Shown: in pieces, positions 1-7,103 of the stretch | Position numbering within the stretch: the first letter of the stretch is position 1 | Layout: every line of letters starts with the position of its first letter | NCBI GenBank assembly: GCA_002785585.1 | Contig: PEUI01000355.1 | Coordinates: 1-13,983, forward strand | Direction of reading: 5' to 3' | From: Lysobacterales bacterium CG02_land_8_20_14_3_00_62_12 | GTDB taxonomy: Bacteria; Pseudomonadota; Gammaproteobacteria; Xanthomonadales; Ahniellaceae | Length of the DNA: 13,983 nucleotides | Made by a program: the position numbers and the translations under genes | The notes under the pieces: model-generated | The model's input: the letters and a program-made list of their open reading frames with translations, nothing else | What the model was told of the DNA's origin: nothing | The model's database searches: none

Positions 1-592
1 GTGGAGCATAGTCGGACTATGTGACGCTTTGTGCAACGACGCAGGCGGGCGATAAGGACCAGCAAGATGGGTAAGTTATTTCTGCGCGACGCCTTAGCTT
101 GCGCGGTAACGGACGGGGACCGACGGCGGTTGGCTAGCCGACGGGCGCGCAGTCTAGTGGCCGAAGGCCGGGCGGCACCGCGAGAAATTGAACTTGCGGG
201 AAGGCTTCGGCGCCAAACTTCGTCCCGGATGTCAGCAGCAAGCGCTGACTTGATGATTTTATTCAACAATCCGACTTGTCCACAGTGCTTGTGGATAACC
301 CGGTGGACAGGCCTTGGAACAAGTCCGCTATCGCCCGCACTAGCGCCGCGCCGGAGCGCCTTGGTCAAAAAATTGCCATGTAAATAAACACAATACTTTC
401 AACACGTTACAAACCCAACGTGAGTAAAAACGGGGCGCTGCGGTCGGCCTCGAGCGCTGCCGTGGGTGGTCGCCGGGGGGCTGTGGAACATTGACTCGGT
501 GGAAGGATCACGCCGGGGCAGATTTCGAGGCCACGGTCAACCGCTAGCGGACGCCTGCGTTAATCGCTACAAATCCCCACTAGCCGCCTAGA
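1..592. other. Gene-free leader region with DnaA-box-like sites and an A/T-rich stretch
   Basis: No coding region in these 592 bases can be supported. A frame open from the left edge closes at position 52 and could be the tail of an upstream gene, but it is too short to identify. A 15-base inverted repeat (CATAGTC, one base, GACTATG) lies at 7-21. DnaA-box-like 9-mers sit at 276-298 and are listed separately. Positions about 361-436 are clearly richer in A/T than the rest of the window and include a second inverted repeat, CACGTT at 403-408 and AACGTG at 417-422, with an 8-base spacer. The promoter of the sigma-factor operon should lie near the right end of this region, but I see no convincing -35/-10 pair. 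Confidence 0.6.
276..298. promoter_or_regulatory. Inverted pair of DnaA-box-like 9-mers
   Basis: TTGTCCACA at 276-284 faces TGTGGATAA at 290-298; the latter is the exact reverse complement of the consensus DnaA box TTATCCACA, and the former differs at one base. The core TCCACA/TGTGGA is a perfect inverted repeat with a 5-base spacer. An A/T-rich stretch follows within about 65 bases. DnaA boxes occur in origins, in DnaA-titrating sites and in promoters regulated by DnaA, so two boxes alone do not define an origin. No dnaA, dnaN, rpmH or parAB gene is visible nearby. Confidence 0.4.
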
Positions 593-1219
593 ATGAACGC
601 CATCGTCTGGTCAGTGAATGCAAACGACGTGAACGCAACGCTAGCCACCGGCGACCAGGAACGAGTGCGCAAGCAACTCGATCGGTTTCTGAAAGACGTG
701 GAACGTCGCGCCTTGCGCATGGCCGAATACGCCACCGGCAATCGTGACGACGCGCTCGAAATCGTCCAGGAAAGCATGCTCGGTTTCGTCCGCCATTATC
801 GCGACAAGCCCGGCACCGAATGGCCACCGTTGTTCTATCGGGTGCTCGATAGCAAGATCCTCGACTTCCATCGTCGCAATCAGGTGCGCAGTCGCTGGTT
901 CGGTTGGCTGGTCCGCGATTCCCGCCACGGCGAGGCCGCCGACGATGGCCTCGAAGCGATCATCGATGCGGCCGAACCGGGGCCGTATCGACGGACCGCC
1001 GATGCCGAGACCGGGCAGGCCGTACACGCGGCGATCCAGGCGCTACCGTTGCGCCAGCGCCAGTGTTTTTTACTGCGGGTTTGGGAAGGTCTGGACGTGG
1101 CCGCAACCGCGACCGCGATGAAATGTAGTGAAGGCAGTGTCAAAACCCACTTGTCGCGCGCGCTGGCTAGTCTCAAGCTGCGCCTGGAGAGTCATCATGA
1201 AACCCCCCCGCTCGCTTGA
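593..1219 (+). CDS. ECF-type RNA polymerase sigma factor (sigma-70 family)
   Basis: Predicted 208-residue sigma factor that would direct RNA polymerase to a dedicated promoter set. The region-2 part (about residues 20-92) contains an acidic segment around GNRDDALEIVQESM and an aromatic/basic helix ending near FHRRNQ. A less conserved linker covers about 95-140. Region 4 (about 143-200) has the typical LPLRQRQCFLLRVWEGLD segment and a helix-turn-helix with CSEGSVKTHLSRAL. Length and two-domain build fit ECF factors. The ATG at 593 has no clear ribosome binding site; in-frame GTG codons at 614 and 629 are alternatives that keep both domains. The next gene starts inside this one (23-bp overlap), so the two are translationally coupled, and the partner is a membrane protein that could act as an anti-sigma factor. 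Confidence 0.88.
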   Translation: MNAIVWSVNANDVNATLATGDQERVRKQLDRFLKDVERRALRMAEYATGNRDDALEIVQESMLGFVRHYRDKPGTEWPPLFYRVLDSKILDFHRRNQVRSRWFGWLVRDSRHGEAADDGLEAIIDAAEPGPYRRTADAETGQAVHAAIQALPLRQRQCFLLRVWEGLDVAATATAMKCSEGSVKTHLSRALASLKLRLESHHETPPLA

Positions 1220-1583
1220 GCCGCAAAACGAACTGGCCCCGTGGCTGACCGAAATCCACCGCGAACTCGATGCCGACGCCAGCGCGCTGGACTGGGCGAC
1301 GCAGTCGCGGCTGAATCGTGCTCGTCAGGCCGCGCTGATCGAGTTCGGTCGGCGCCCTCGCTGGCGCTGGCCGACTTATGTTTTAGCTACGGCTTTGAGC
1401 TTGGCGCTGGCGCTATTCGTGGTTCCCGGATCGCGGCCGCTGCCGCCGACCTTGCCAACACCGGCGGCGGCGACCGCGAGCAGCGCCGAAGATTTCGATC
1501 TGGTGGCCGGCGCCGACAATCTGGCGCTGGTTTCCGATTGGGAGTTTTATGCTTGGTTGGACTCCACTGCTGCGGGTGGCTAA
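1197..1583 (+). CDS. Small single-pass membrane protein coupled to the sigma factor (DUF3619-like, possible anti-sigma)
   Basis: Predicted 128-residue protein. The start chosen is ATG 1197, preceded by GGAGA at 1186-1190 with 6-base spacing, which is better than the in-frame start further upstream. The first ~55 residues are soluble, charged and helical, and contain ELDADASALDWATQSRLNRAR. One transmembrane segment follows at about residues 58-78, then a P/A/T-rich linker and a short acidic/aromatic tail ending in EFYAWL. This organisation and position directly behind an ECF sigma gene match a recurrent proteobacterial arrangement that I associate with DUF3619; the family assignment is from memory. 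A cytoplasmic N-terminal part that holds the sigma factor at the membrane is a reasonable inference, but I see no recognisable zinc-finger (HxxxCxxC) anti-sigma motif. Confidence 0.7.
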   Translation: MKPPRSLEPQNELAPWLTEIHRELDADASALDWATQSRLNRARQAALIEFGRRPRWRWPTYVLATALSLALALFVVPGSRPLPPTLPTPAAATASSAEDFDLVAGADNLALVSDWEFYAWLDSTAAGG

Positions 1584-1816
1584 ATGCCGCCGCTGCGGTT
1601 GACCCAGCTACCACCAGCCCGGCGCCGAGCCTGGAGATGTTGCTGTATCTCGGCGAATTCGACCCTGCCCAAGGCGGGCCAGATGACCCGCTCGAAATCG
1701 ATACCTGGCTACCTACCAGCCAACCCGCAGTGAATGCAGAACCCCTCCCCGCCACTGACACCACCGCAGCCGATGACCCAACGCCGAATCCCCCGCCTGC
1801 TCCTGCTGATCGCTAG
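1538..1816 (+). CDS. Probable small secreted or periplasmic protein, overlapping both neighbours; start uncertain
   Basis: This frame stays open from well upstream and ends at 1816, overlapping the 3' end of the membrane-protein gene by about 46 bp and the 5' end of the DUF3106-like gene by 44 bp. From TTG 1538 it would encode about 92 residues: a hydrophobic stretch (LGVLCLVGL...CCGWLNAAAA) that could be a signal segment, then a conserved-looking acidic block (LEMLLYLGEFDPAQGGPDDPLEIDTW, split across about residues 35-60), then a P/T/A-rich tail. The LLxYLGEF...DPL pattern reminds me of small hypothetical proteins found between such sigma operons and DUF3106 genes. TTG 1538 lacks a clear ribosome binding site; other possibilities are translation by coupling or a frameshift in the upstream gene. 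Function unknown. Confidence 0.45.
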   Translation: MGVLCLVGLHCCGWLNAAAAVDPATTSPAPSLEMLLYLGEFDPAQGGPDDPLEIDTWLPTSQPAVNAEPLPATDTTAADDPTPNPPPAPADR

Positions 1817-2486
1817 CCTCGGGCTCAGCCTGGCCGATGCCTTGTGCGCGGCGGAGCGCGCGGCCGCTGACAATCTCGCCTGGGCGCAACTCGCGCCCGC
1901 CGAGCGCGCCGTGCTGATGCCGTTTGCCGAGCAGTGGCCGAGCCTGCCGGCCGAAACCCGGCAGCGTCTGCGCCAGGGCGCGGCGCGCTGGGCGACGATG
2001 AGCCCGGAAGATCGCGCTGAGAGCCGTCAGCGTTTTGGTCAATGGCAAGCGATGCCGGAAGTCGAGAAACAGCGCTTGCGTCAGCGTTATCAGCAGTTTC
2101 AACGCTTGCCCACTGACCAGAAACGCCGCCTGCGGCAGGCCTTTGGTCGTTTCCAGCAATTGCCGCCGAATCAGCGCCGGGCCTTGCGCCAGCGTTTCGA
2201 AGCGATGACGCCGGCCGAACGCCAGGCGTTCCGGCAGAACCGTGATGGTGCCGCTTGGCCCGGCGATCAGCGACCCGGGGCGCCGATGGGGGCACCAGCG
2301 ATGGCCCCGGCGCAACGCCAGCAGCTCAACGCACTGGTGCAGTCGTTGAGCCCCGAACAACGCCAACGCCTGCACGCCCACCTGCAGACATTGGCAGCGC
2401 CGGAGCGCGCCCTGCTGCGGCAAAAATTGGCGGCGATGAGCCCACCGGAGCGGGCGGCCTATCTGCGCGCACTGCTCGATCCTTGA
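1773..2486 (+). CDS. DUF3106-like exported protein with five 18-residue helical repeats
   Basis: Predicted 237 residues from ATG 1773. This start places a classical signal peptide first: basic MTQRRIPR, a leucine-rich core, and likely cleavage after ALCA near residue 27. The in-frame ATG at 1734 would add 13 proline-rich residues before it and is less likely. Residues about 55-144 consist of five consecutive units of exactly 18 residues with the pattern W/F-x-x-L/M-P-x-x-x-R/K-x-x-L-R-Q-x-x-x-x. After a G/P-rich linker (about 155-180) two or three degenerate units close the protein. The composition is rich in Q, R, A and L and almost free of beta-forming residues, so a helical periplasmic rod or coiled bundle is likely. 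The repeat style matches DUF3106. It sits at the end of the sigma-factor group and may be a target or sensor partner in an envelope response; this is inference. Confidence 0.75.
   Translation: MTQRRIPRLLLLIASLGLSLADALCAAERAAADNLAWAQLAPAERAVLMPFAEQWPSLPAETRQRLRQGAARWATMSPEDRAESRQRFGQWQAMPEVEKQRLRQRYQQFQRLPTDQKRRLRQAFGRFQQLPPNQRRALRQRFEAMTPAERQAFRQNRDGAAWPGDQRPGAPMGAPAMAPAQRQQLNALVQSLSPEQRQRLHAHLQTLAAPERALLRQKLAAMSPPERAAYLRALLDP
1935..2204 (+). repeat. Five tandem 54-bp coding repeats (18 residues each) in the DUF3106-like gene
   Basis: Protein units begin with WPSLP, WATMS, WQAMP, FQRLP and FQQLP, each 18 residues after the last, with no insertion or deletion. Conserved features are an aromatic first residue, Pro or Ser at position 5, a basic residue near position 9 and R-Q near positions 13-14. 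The underlying DNA units have diverged, so this is an old protein repeat under selection and not a recent tandem duplication. Confidence 0.75.
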
Positions 2487-2667
2487 CCGCCAGGTCGGTG
2501 CCGACCGCGTCGGCATGGAATGATCGCCGGAACGCGTTGCCCGCGCTGACCGCAACCAATCGAAACTTTTATTCGCAATTGCGGCATGATGCGCGCTGTT
2601 GCGGGAGTGCGCCCGAATCCAGTCGATGTCAGCGAAACCCACCCACCGATGGCAAATACAGGACTTG

Positions 2668-4818
2668 ATGGCGACTAAACCGCGCGCCACGTCGGCGCCG
2701 TGGTCGGCGCGCTGGATCGCCTGCGGGCTGCTGCTGTTGGGCGGATGGCCTCTGCTAGCGGCGTCGCCGCAACCGCCGACAGCGACGACGGCGCTGGCGT
2801 ATCGGGCCGAGCGGGTGCAAGCGCTGAACGACAACGCCCTCAAATTGGCGCGCACCGACCCGGATCGCGCCACCCACCTGGCCAACGAGGCCCTGTTGGC
2901 CGCGACCACGGCGCAGGATCAACGCGGTCGGATCGAGGCCTTGCACAACCTCGGTCGTATCGCGCGACTGCGTGGCGACCTGCAACAAGCCGCCACCACG
3001 TTGCGTGGCGCTGAAGCCGAAGCCAGAAAACTGGGTGACTTGCGCTTGGTTGCGCAACTCGGCAACAGTTTGGGCGTCACCTACGAATTGCAGGGACTGG
3101 AAGCCGAGGCCCTGGAATTGCATCAGCAGGTGTTGGCGACCTGGCAGGCGCTGGACGATCCCGCCGGGGTGATCGCGTCGATGATCAACATCGGCAAGGT
3201 ATTCGAATCGCGTCGGGATTACGTCAATGCGCGCGAACAATTTCAGAAAGCGCGCGAGCATCTGGCGGCGCTGACGCCCGATCAAACCATCCCGGCGCAG
3301 GATCGTGCCGCGATCTGGTTGGGACTAGCGCGACTCGACTTGCAGGCCGACAAGGCGCAACCGGCCTTGGTCGAGATTGCCAGTGCGCTGGCCATCCAAC
3401 GGCAAACCGATGACCGCATCGGCGAAGCCACTTCGCTGGCGATTCAGGCGCGGGCACGCGAACAGAGCGGCGATCAGTCGGCGGCATTGGCGGCCTACAC
3501 GCAAGCGCTCGATCTGGCCTCCAGCATCGGCGACAAGACCGCCATCACCGAAACGTTGACCGCGATCGGGCGCCTGCACTTGAACCGGCTGACGAACGCG
3601 TCTGCCGCCACCGAGGCCCAGCGACAGACGATTTTGAACGAGGCACTCGGCTACACCGAACGCGCCTACCGACTGGCCGATGCCAGCAACAACTCGACCT
3701 TGCTGATGCCGATCCATCAACAACTCGCCGATATTTTCGAAGCCCGTGGCGAACTCGCACGGGCACTGGCGGCGGAGCGGGCGTACACGCAAAGTCGCGA
3801 GCATTGGTTTTCCGAACTAAGTCGGGCGCGCTATGACTTGCTCGCCAGTCGCTATCAAGCCGAAGAACGCGAACGCGAGCTCAGTCGTTTGCGCGATCAA
3901 TCCGAACTCAGCCAGCGACTGATCGCGCGCGAACAGGTGGTTCGCCGAGTGCTGTTGGTGGCGGTGGTGTTGGCGTTGCTGCTGGCCGCCGTCTTGGGTT
4001 TCCGGTTTTGGGAACGCGAACGCGTCAATGAACGACTGCGCCAAGTCGGCGACCAACTGCGCAGTGCGCTGACGGCGGCCGAGCGGGCGCAGACGCGGGC
4101 CGAAGAGGCGGATCAATTCAAGACCGAAATGCTAGGCATGGCCGCCCACGACCTGCGCAATCCCCTGGGTACCATCCTCGGCTTTGCCGATTTGATCCGC
4201 GCGGATCGGGCGACCGCAGAAGACATCCAGCGTTACGCCGGCATTATTGCCACCGCTACCCGGCGCACCTTGCGCATGCTCGGCGATTTGCTCGAAGCCG
4301 CCGCGCTCGATGCTGGCCGGGTAGTGCTGCATCCACAAAATATCGACCTGCATCAGCTGGTGACCGAAGCGATCGAGCGAACTCGCGAGCGCGCCGCTGC
4401 CAAAGGCCAGCAGATTTCCCTGCTCGGCAGCCAAGCCGCCAGGGTCGAAGCCGATCCGGAACGGCTGCAACAGGTGCTCGACAACTTGCTCGGCAACGCG
4501 GTCAAGTTCAGTCCGCTCAATGGCCGCATCGAGGTCGAGCTGAAGCTGGTCGAGCAGCAGGTCAGCATCATTGTTCGCGATGATGGGCCCGGTTTTCGGC
4601 GCGACGATGAGCCGCGCTTGTTTCAACGGTTTCAACGCTTGTCGGCGCGGCCAACCGCGGGCGAGACTTCGACCGGTCTCGGCCTTGCCATCGTCAAGGA
4701 CCTGGTGGAACTGCACGGCGGCAGCGTCCACGCCAGTTCGCCAGGCCCGGGACTTGGGGCGACCTTCACCGTGCAGTTGTCGCAACGCATCGCCACGCCA
4801 GCAGCCAGCCAGACCTAG
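2668..4818 (+). CDS. Membrane-bound sensor histidine kinase with TPR sensor domain
   Basis: Predicted 716 residues from ATG 2668 (AGGA at 2660-2663). The start fits because a signal-like segment (WIACGLLLLGGWPLLAAS, about residues 16-33) follows at once; ATGs at 2599 and 2626 would bury it. Residues about 45-380 form TPR-like helical hairpins (for example ALHNLGRIARLRGD, NSLGVTYELQG, MINIGKVFESRRDY). A coiled coil (about 385-422) leads to a transmembrane helix at about 427-447. A second coiled coil leads to the HisKA domain with phospho-acceptor His494 in MAAHDLRNPLG. The HATPase has an N box (LDNLLGNAVKFS, about 604-615), G1 (DDGPGF, about 638-643) and G2 (TGLGLAIVKDL, about 669-679). All key kinase motifs are intact. 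The TPR part is probably periplasmic. No response regulator is adjacent, so it is an orphan kinase here. It ends 287 bp before the hyf operon on the same strand. The stop lies inside a 10-base palindrome, GACCTAGGTC, at 4812-4821. Confidence 0.9.
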   Translation: MATKPRATSAPWSARWIACGLLLLGGWPLLAASPQPPTATTALAYRAERVQALNDNALKLARTDPDRATHLANEALLAATTAQDQRGRIEALHNLGRIARLRGDLQQAATTLRGAEAEARKLGDLRLVAQLGNSLGVTYELQGLEAEALELHQQVLATWQALDDPAGVIASMINIGKVFESRRDYVNAREQFQKAREHLAALTPDQTIPAQDRAAIWLGLARLDLQADKAQPALVEIASALAIQRQTDDRIGEATSLAIQARAREQSGDQSAALAAYTQALDLASSIGDKTAITETLTAIGRLHLNRLTNASAATEAQRQTILNEALGYTERAYRLADASNNSTLLMPIHQQLADIFEARGELARALAAERAYTQSREHWFSELSRARYDLLASRYQAEERERELSRLRDQSELSQRLIAREQVVRRVLLVAVVLALLLAAVLGFRFWERERVNERLRQVGDQLRSALTAAERAQTRAEEADQFKTEMLGMAAHDLRNPLGTILGFADLIRADRATAEDIQRYAGIIATATRRTLRMLGDLLEAAALDAGRVVLHPQNIDLHQLVTEAIERTRERAAAKGQQISLLGSQAARVEADPERLQQVLDNLLGNAVKFSPLNGRIEVELKLVEQQVSIIVRDDGPGFRRDDEPRLFQRFQRLSARPTAGETSTGLGLAIVKDLVELHGGSVHASSPGPGLGATFTVQLSQRIATPAASQT

Positions 4819-5105
4819 GTCGGCGCCAGTGTTCTGCAATCGCGGTGCTGGTCGGCTGACTGCCACCAACAACGCCCTTCGACAGGCATTGCGGATCGTT
4901 TACTTTACGACCGACCCCGGCGACAATGGCCGCTTGCCATGCGTATCGCCGCCATTTACCCAACCGTTGGTCATTATCGGGAAACTTTTCCGTCTGCCGA
5001 TGCCTGCGCAAGATTCTGGCTGGCGGGTGTGCTGATCGGTCGCGGCGTTGCCTCACGAACGTTTGCCGATCCAAGCCAACTGGCGGCACTGAGGAATCGC
5101 CGACG
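4819..5105 (+). promoter_or_regulatory. Intergenic region that probably holds the hyf-like operon promoter
   Basis: This is the only gap of useful size upstream of the six-gene operon, so its promoter should lie here. A weak sigma-70-like pair is TCGACA at 4879-4884 and TACTTT at 4901-4906 with a 16-base spacer; the -10 match is poor. A 12-base palindrome-like site, GGAAA-CT-TTTCC, lies at 4980-4991 and could be an operator. The ribosome binding site of the first gene is GAGGA at 5091-5095, ten bases before the ATG at 5106. The hyfB reading frame stays open upstream to 4926, but that stretch is rich in R, C and S with no membrane segments and does not look coding. Confidence 0.35.
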
Positions 5106-7103
5106 ATGTCGTTGACGCCGTTGTCGATCATTCTTGCCCTGGTGCTGGCCTGGTTTGCCGTCGGGCTGCTCGGCCTGATCGCGCCGCGCAACGTGGCCTG
5201 GGTCGGCCGCACCTTGTTCCCGCTGGGCGCCGCGATGGGTTTGGCGATGGCGGTGGCGGCGGTGCTGGCCATTTTCGGCGCGACCGAAACCCGCATTCTG
5301 GCGATCGGCTTGCCGGATTTGCCGATGCATCTGCGATTGGATGCGCTATCGGCATTTTTTCTCGCGCTGATCGGCGTGACCACCACCGGCATTTCGCTGT
5401 TTGCCGCCGGCTATTTTCGCGGAGGCGATGGCACCGCCCCCGGGCTGATGGGTCTGCAATACCACGTGTTTCTGGCCAGCATGGCGATGGTCGTGCTGGC
5501 CGATGACGCGTTCGCGTTTATGGTCGCCTGGGAGACGATGGCGCTGTCGTCGTATTTCCTGGTCACCACCCAGCACCGCGTGCCGGAGGTGCAGTCCGCC
5601 GGTTTTCTGTATTTGTTGCTGGCGCATATCGGCGCGATCAGCTTGCTGCTCTGCTTTGGTGTTTTGCAAGGCGGCTCGTGGCAATTTACCTTCGATGCCA
5701 TGCGCGCGGCCGACCTGGCGCCGGCCTGGGCCAGCGTCGCTTTTGGATTGGCGCTGTTCGGTTTTGGTGCCAAGGCCGGATTGCTGCCGCTGCATGTCTG
5801 GTTGCCCGAAGCGCACCCGGCGGCGCCGTCGCCGGTGTCGGCGTTGATGAGCGGTGTCATGCTGAAAACCGCGATCTACGGCATGGTGCGGGTAAGTTTT
5901 GACTTGCTGCCACACACCCAATGGCGATGGGGCGTGGTGGTGATGGTGGTCGGTGGCCTGACCGGTTTGTTTGGCGCCGTGTTCGCGGCGGTGCAGTCCG
6001 ACATGAAGCGCCTGTTGGCGTATTCGTCGATCGAAAATATCGGGCTGATTTTCAGTGGCCTGGGACTGGCGCTGCTGTTTCGTGGCATGGGCATGGGTAC
6101 GCTGTCGGCGTTGGCGTTGGCGGCGACGCTCTACCACTGCCTGAATCACGCACAATTCAAAAGCCTGTTGTTTCTGGTTACCGGCTCGGTCATGCACGCC
6201 ACCGGTGAGCGCAGTCTCGGCAAACTGGGCGGCCTGCTGCGGCACATGCCCTGGGTCGCTGGCATGGCGCTGATCGGCACCTTGGCGATGGCCGGTTTGC
6301 CGCCATTGAACGGCTTTGTGTCCGAGTGGCTGTTGCTGCAATCCTATCTGTTGACGCCGAGTCTGCCACATACCTTGATCAACATGCTGGCGCCACTGGG
6401 CGTCGCGGTGTTTGCCCTGACCACGGCGCTGGCCAGCTATGTGTTGGTCAAGTTTTTCGGGGTGATTTTTCTCGGTCAGTCGCGCGAGCCGACAGCGCCG
6501 CCGGCGCGTGATGCCGGCCTGCTCGAACGCGCCGGACTGATCTGGCTGGCGGCGACCAGCGTGCTGCTCGGTCTGCTGCCGGTGTTGGTGCTGCGCGCGC
6601 TGGATCGGGTCAATCTGGAATTGATCGGCAGCAGTCTCGGCGAACGCGCTGCCACCTGGTGGTCGGTGATGCCGCTGTCCAGCGAGCGGGCCTCCTACAG
6701 CCCACTGGCGCTGGGTATCGGCATCCTGGTTTGCGTCGCTTTGACCTTCCTGCTGGTGCGCCGCCTGTACCACGGCCGGATTCGGCTCTGCACACCCTGG
6801 GGTTGCGGTTATCCGCAGTGGACGCCGCGCATGCAGGACACCGCCGAAGGTTTCGGCCAGCCAATTCGGCGCGTCTTCGAACCGTTCTTTGAAGTGCAGC
6901 GGCAGACCCCGACGGCGTTCGACAGCGCGCCCAAATACCGGGTCGTGGTCACCGATCGCTGGTGGGGCTTGATCTATGCGCCGATCATCCGGTTGGTGCA
7001 AATGTTGTCGCGCTGGGTTAGTTTTTTGCAGCAGGGCAATATTTCTCTGTACCTGCTGTATAGCTTCGCCACCCTGTTGACGCTGCTGGCGTTCGTGCTA
7101 TGA
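5106..7103 (+). CDS. hyfB: HyfB/NuoL-like antiporter subunit of a hydrogenase-4-related (Ehr-type) membrane complex
   Basis: Predicted 665 residues, close to E. coli HyfB. Start at ATG 5106 with GAGGA at 5091-5095. It is a polytopic inner-membrane protein of the Mrp-antiporter/NuoL family that is expected to form a proton or sodium channel in the membrane arm. Conserved charged residues are present: E143 in VAWETMALSSY, K223 in FGAKAGLLPLHVWLPEAHP, K254 in MLKTAIYG, K301 in DMKRLLAYSSIE and K352 in HAQFKSLLFL. After the 14-helix core a cytoplasm-facing loop with RLCTPWGCGY (about 560-569) and a C-terminal helix (about 645-665) follow, as in HyfB/HycC. It overlaps hyfC by ATGA at 7100-7103. 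Nothing suggests it is inactive. Database searches would call it 'hydrogenase 4 subunit B', but the large subunit in this operon lacks the NiFe ligands. Confidence 0.92.
   Translation: MSLTPLSIILALVLAWFAVGLLGLIAPRNVAWVGRTLFPLGAAMGLAMAVAAVLAIFGATETRILAIGLPDLPMHLRLDALSAFFLALIGVTTTGISLFAAGYFRGGDGTAPGLMGLQYHVFLASMAMVVLADDAFAFMVAWETMALSSYFLVTTQHRVPEVQSAGFLYLLLAHIGAISLLLCFGVLQGGSWQFTFDAMRAADLAPAWASVAFGLALFGFGAKAGLLPLHVWLPEAHPAAPSPVSALMSGVMLKTAIYGMVRVSFDLLPHTQWRWGVVVMVVGGLTGLFGAVFAAVQSDMKRLLAYSSIENIGLIFSGLGLALLFRGMGMGTLSALALAATLYHCLNHAQFKSLLFLVTGSVMHATGERSLGKLGGLLRHMPWVAGMALIGTLAMAGLPPLNGFVSEWLLLQSYLLTPSLPHTLINMLAPLGVAVFALTTALASYVLVKFFGVIFLGQSREPTAPPARDAGLLERAGLIWLAATSVLLGLLPVLVLRALDRVNLELIGSSLGERAATWWSVMPLSSERASYSPLALGIGILVCVALTFLLVRRLYHGRIRLCTPWGCGYPQWTPRMQDTAEGFGQPIRRVFEPFFEVQRQTPTAFDSAPKYRVVVTDRWWGLIYAPIIRLVQMLSRWVSFLQQGNISLYLLYSFATLLTLLAFVL

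Noticed and set aside
7..21. 15-base inverted repeat near the left edge as an operator or terminator
   Set aside because: A stem with a one-base loop cannot fold as RNA over its whole length, and there is no nearby gene context; noted only.
31..387. 118-residue open frame across the left region
   Set aside because: Arg/Ser/Ala-rich translation with no domain, no ribosome binding site, and it runs through the DnaA-box pair and into A/T-rich DNA. Probably a chance frame in GC-rich sequence.
1713..2909. 398-residue open frame on the minus strand
   Set aside because: Antisense to the repeat-protein gene and the kinase start; the translation is Arg/Gln/His-rich and low in complexity, a typical GC-rich shadow. 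The plus-strand genes have signal peptides and domains.
4926..5105. Upstream start for hyfB that would add 60 residues
   Set aside because: The added residues are Arg/Cys/Ser-rich and hydrophilic, unlike a HyfB N-terminus, and GAGGA supports ATG 5106.
5346..7001. 551-residue open frame on the minus strand
   Set aside because: Shadow of hyfB; rich in Q, H and R with no fold signature, while the plus strand matches a known membrane family throughout.
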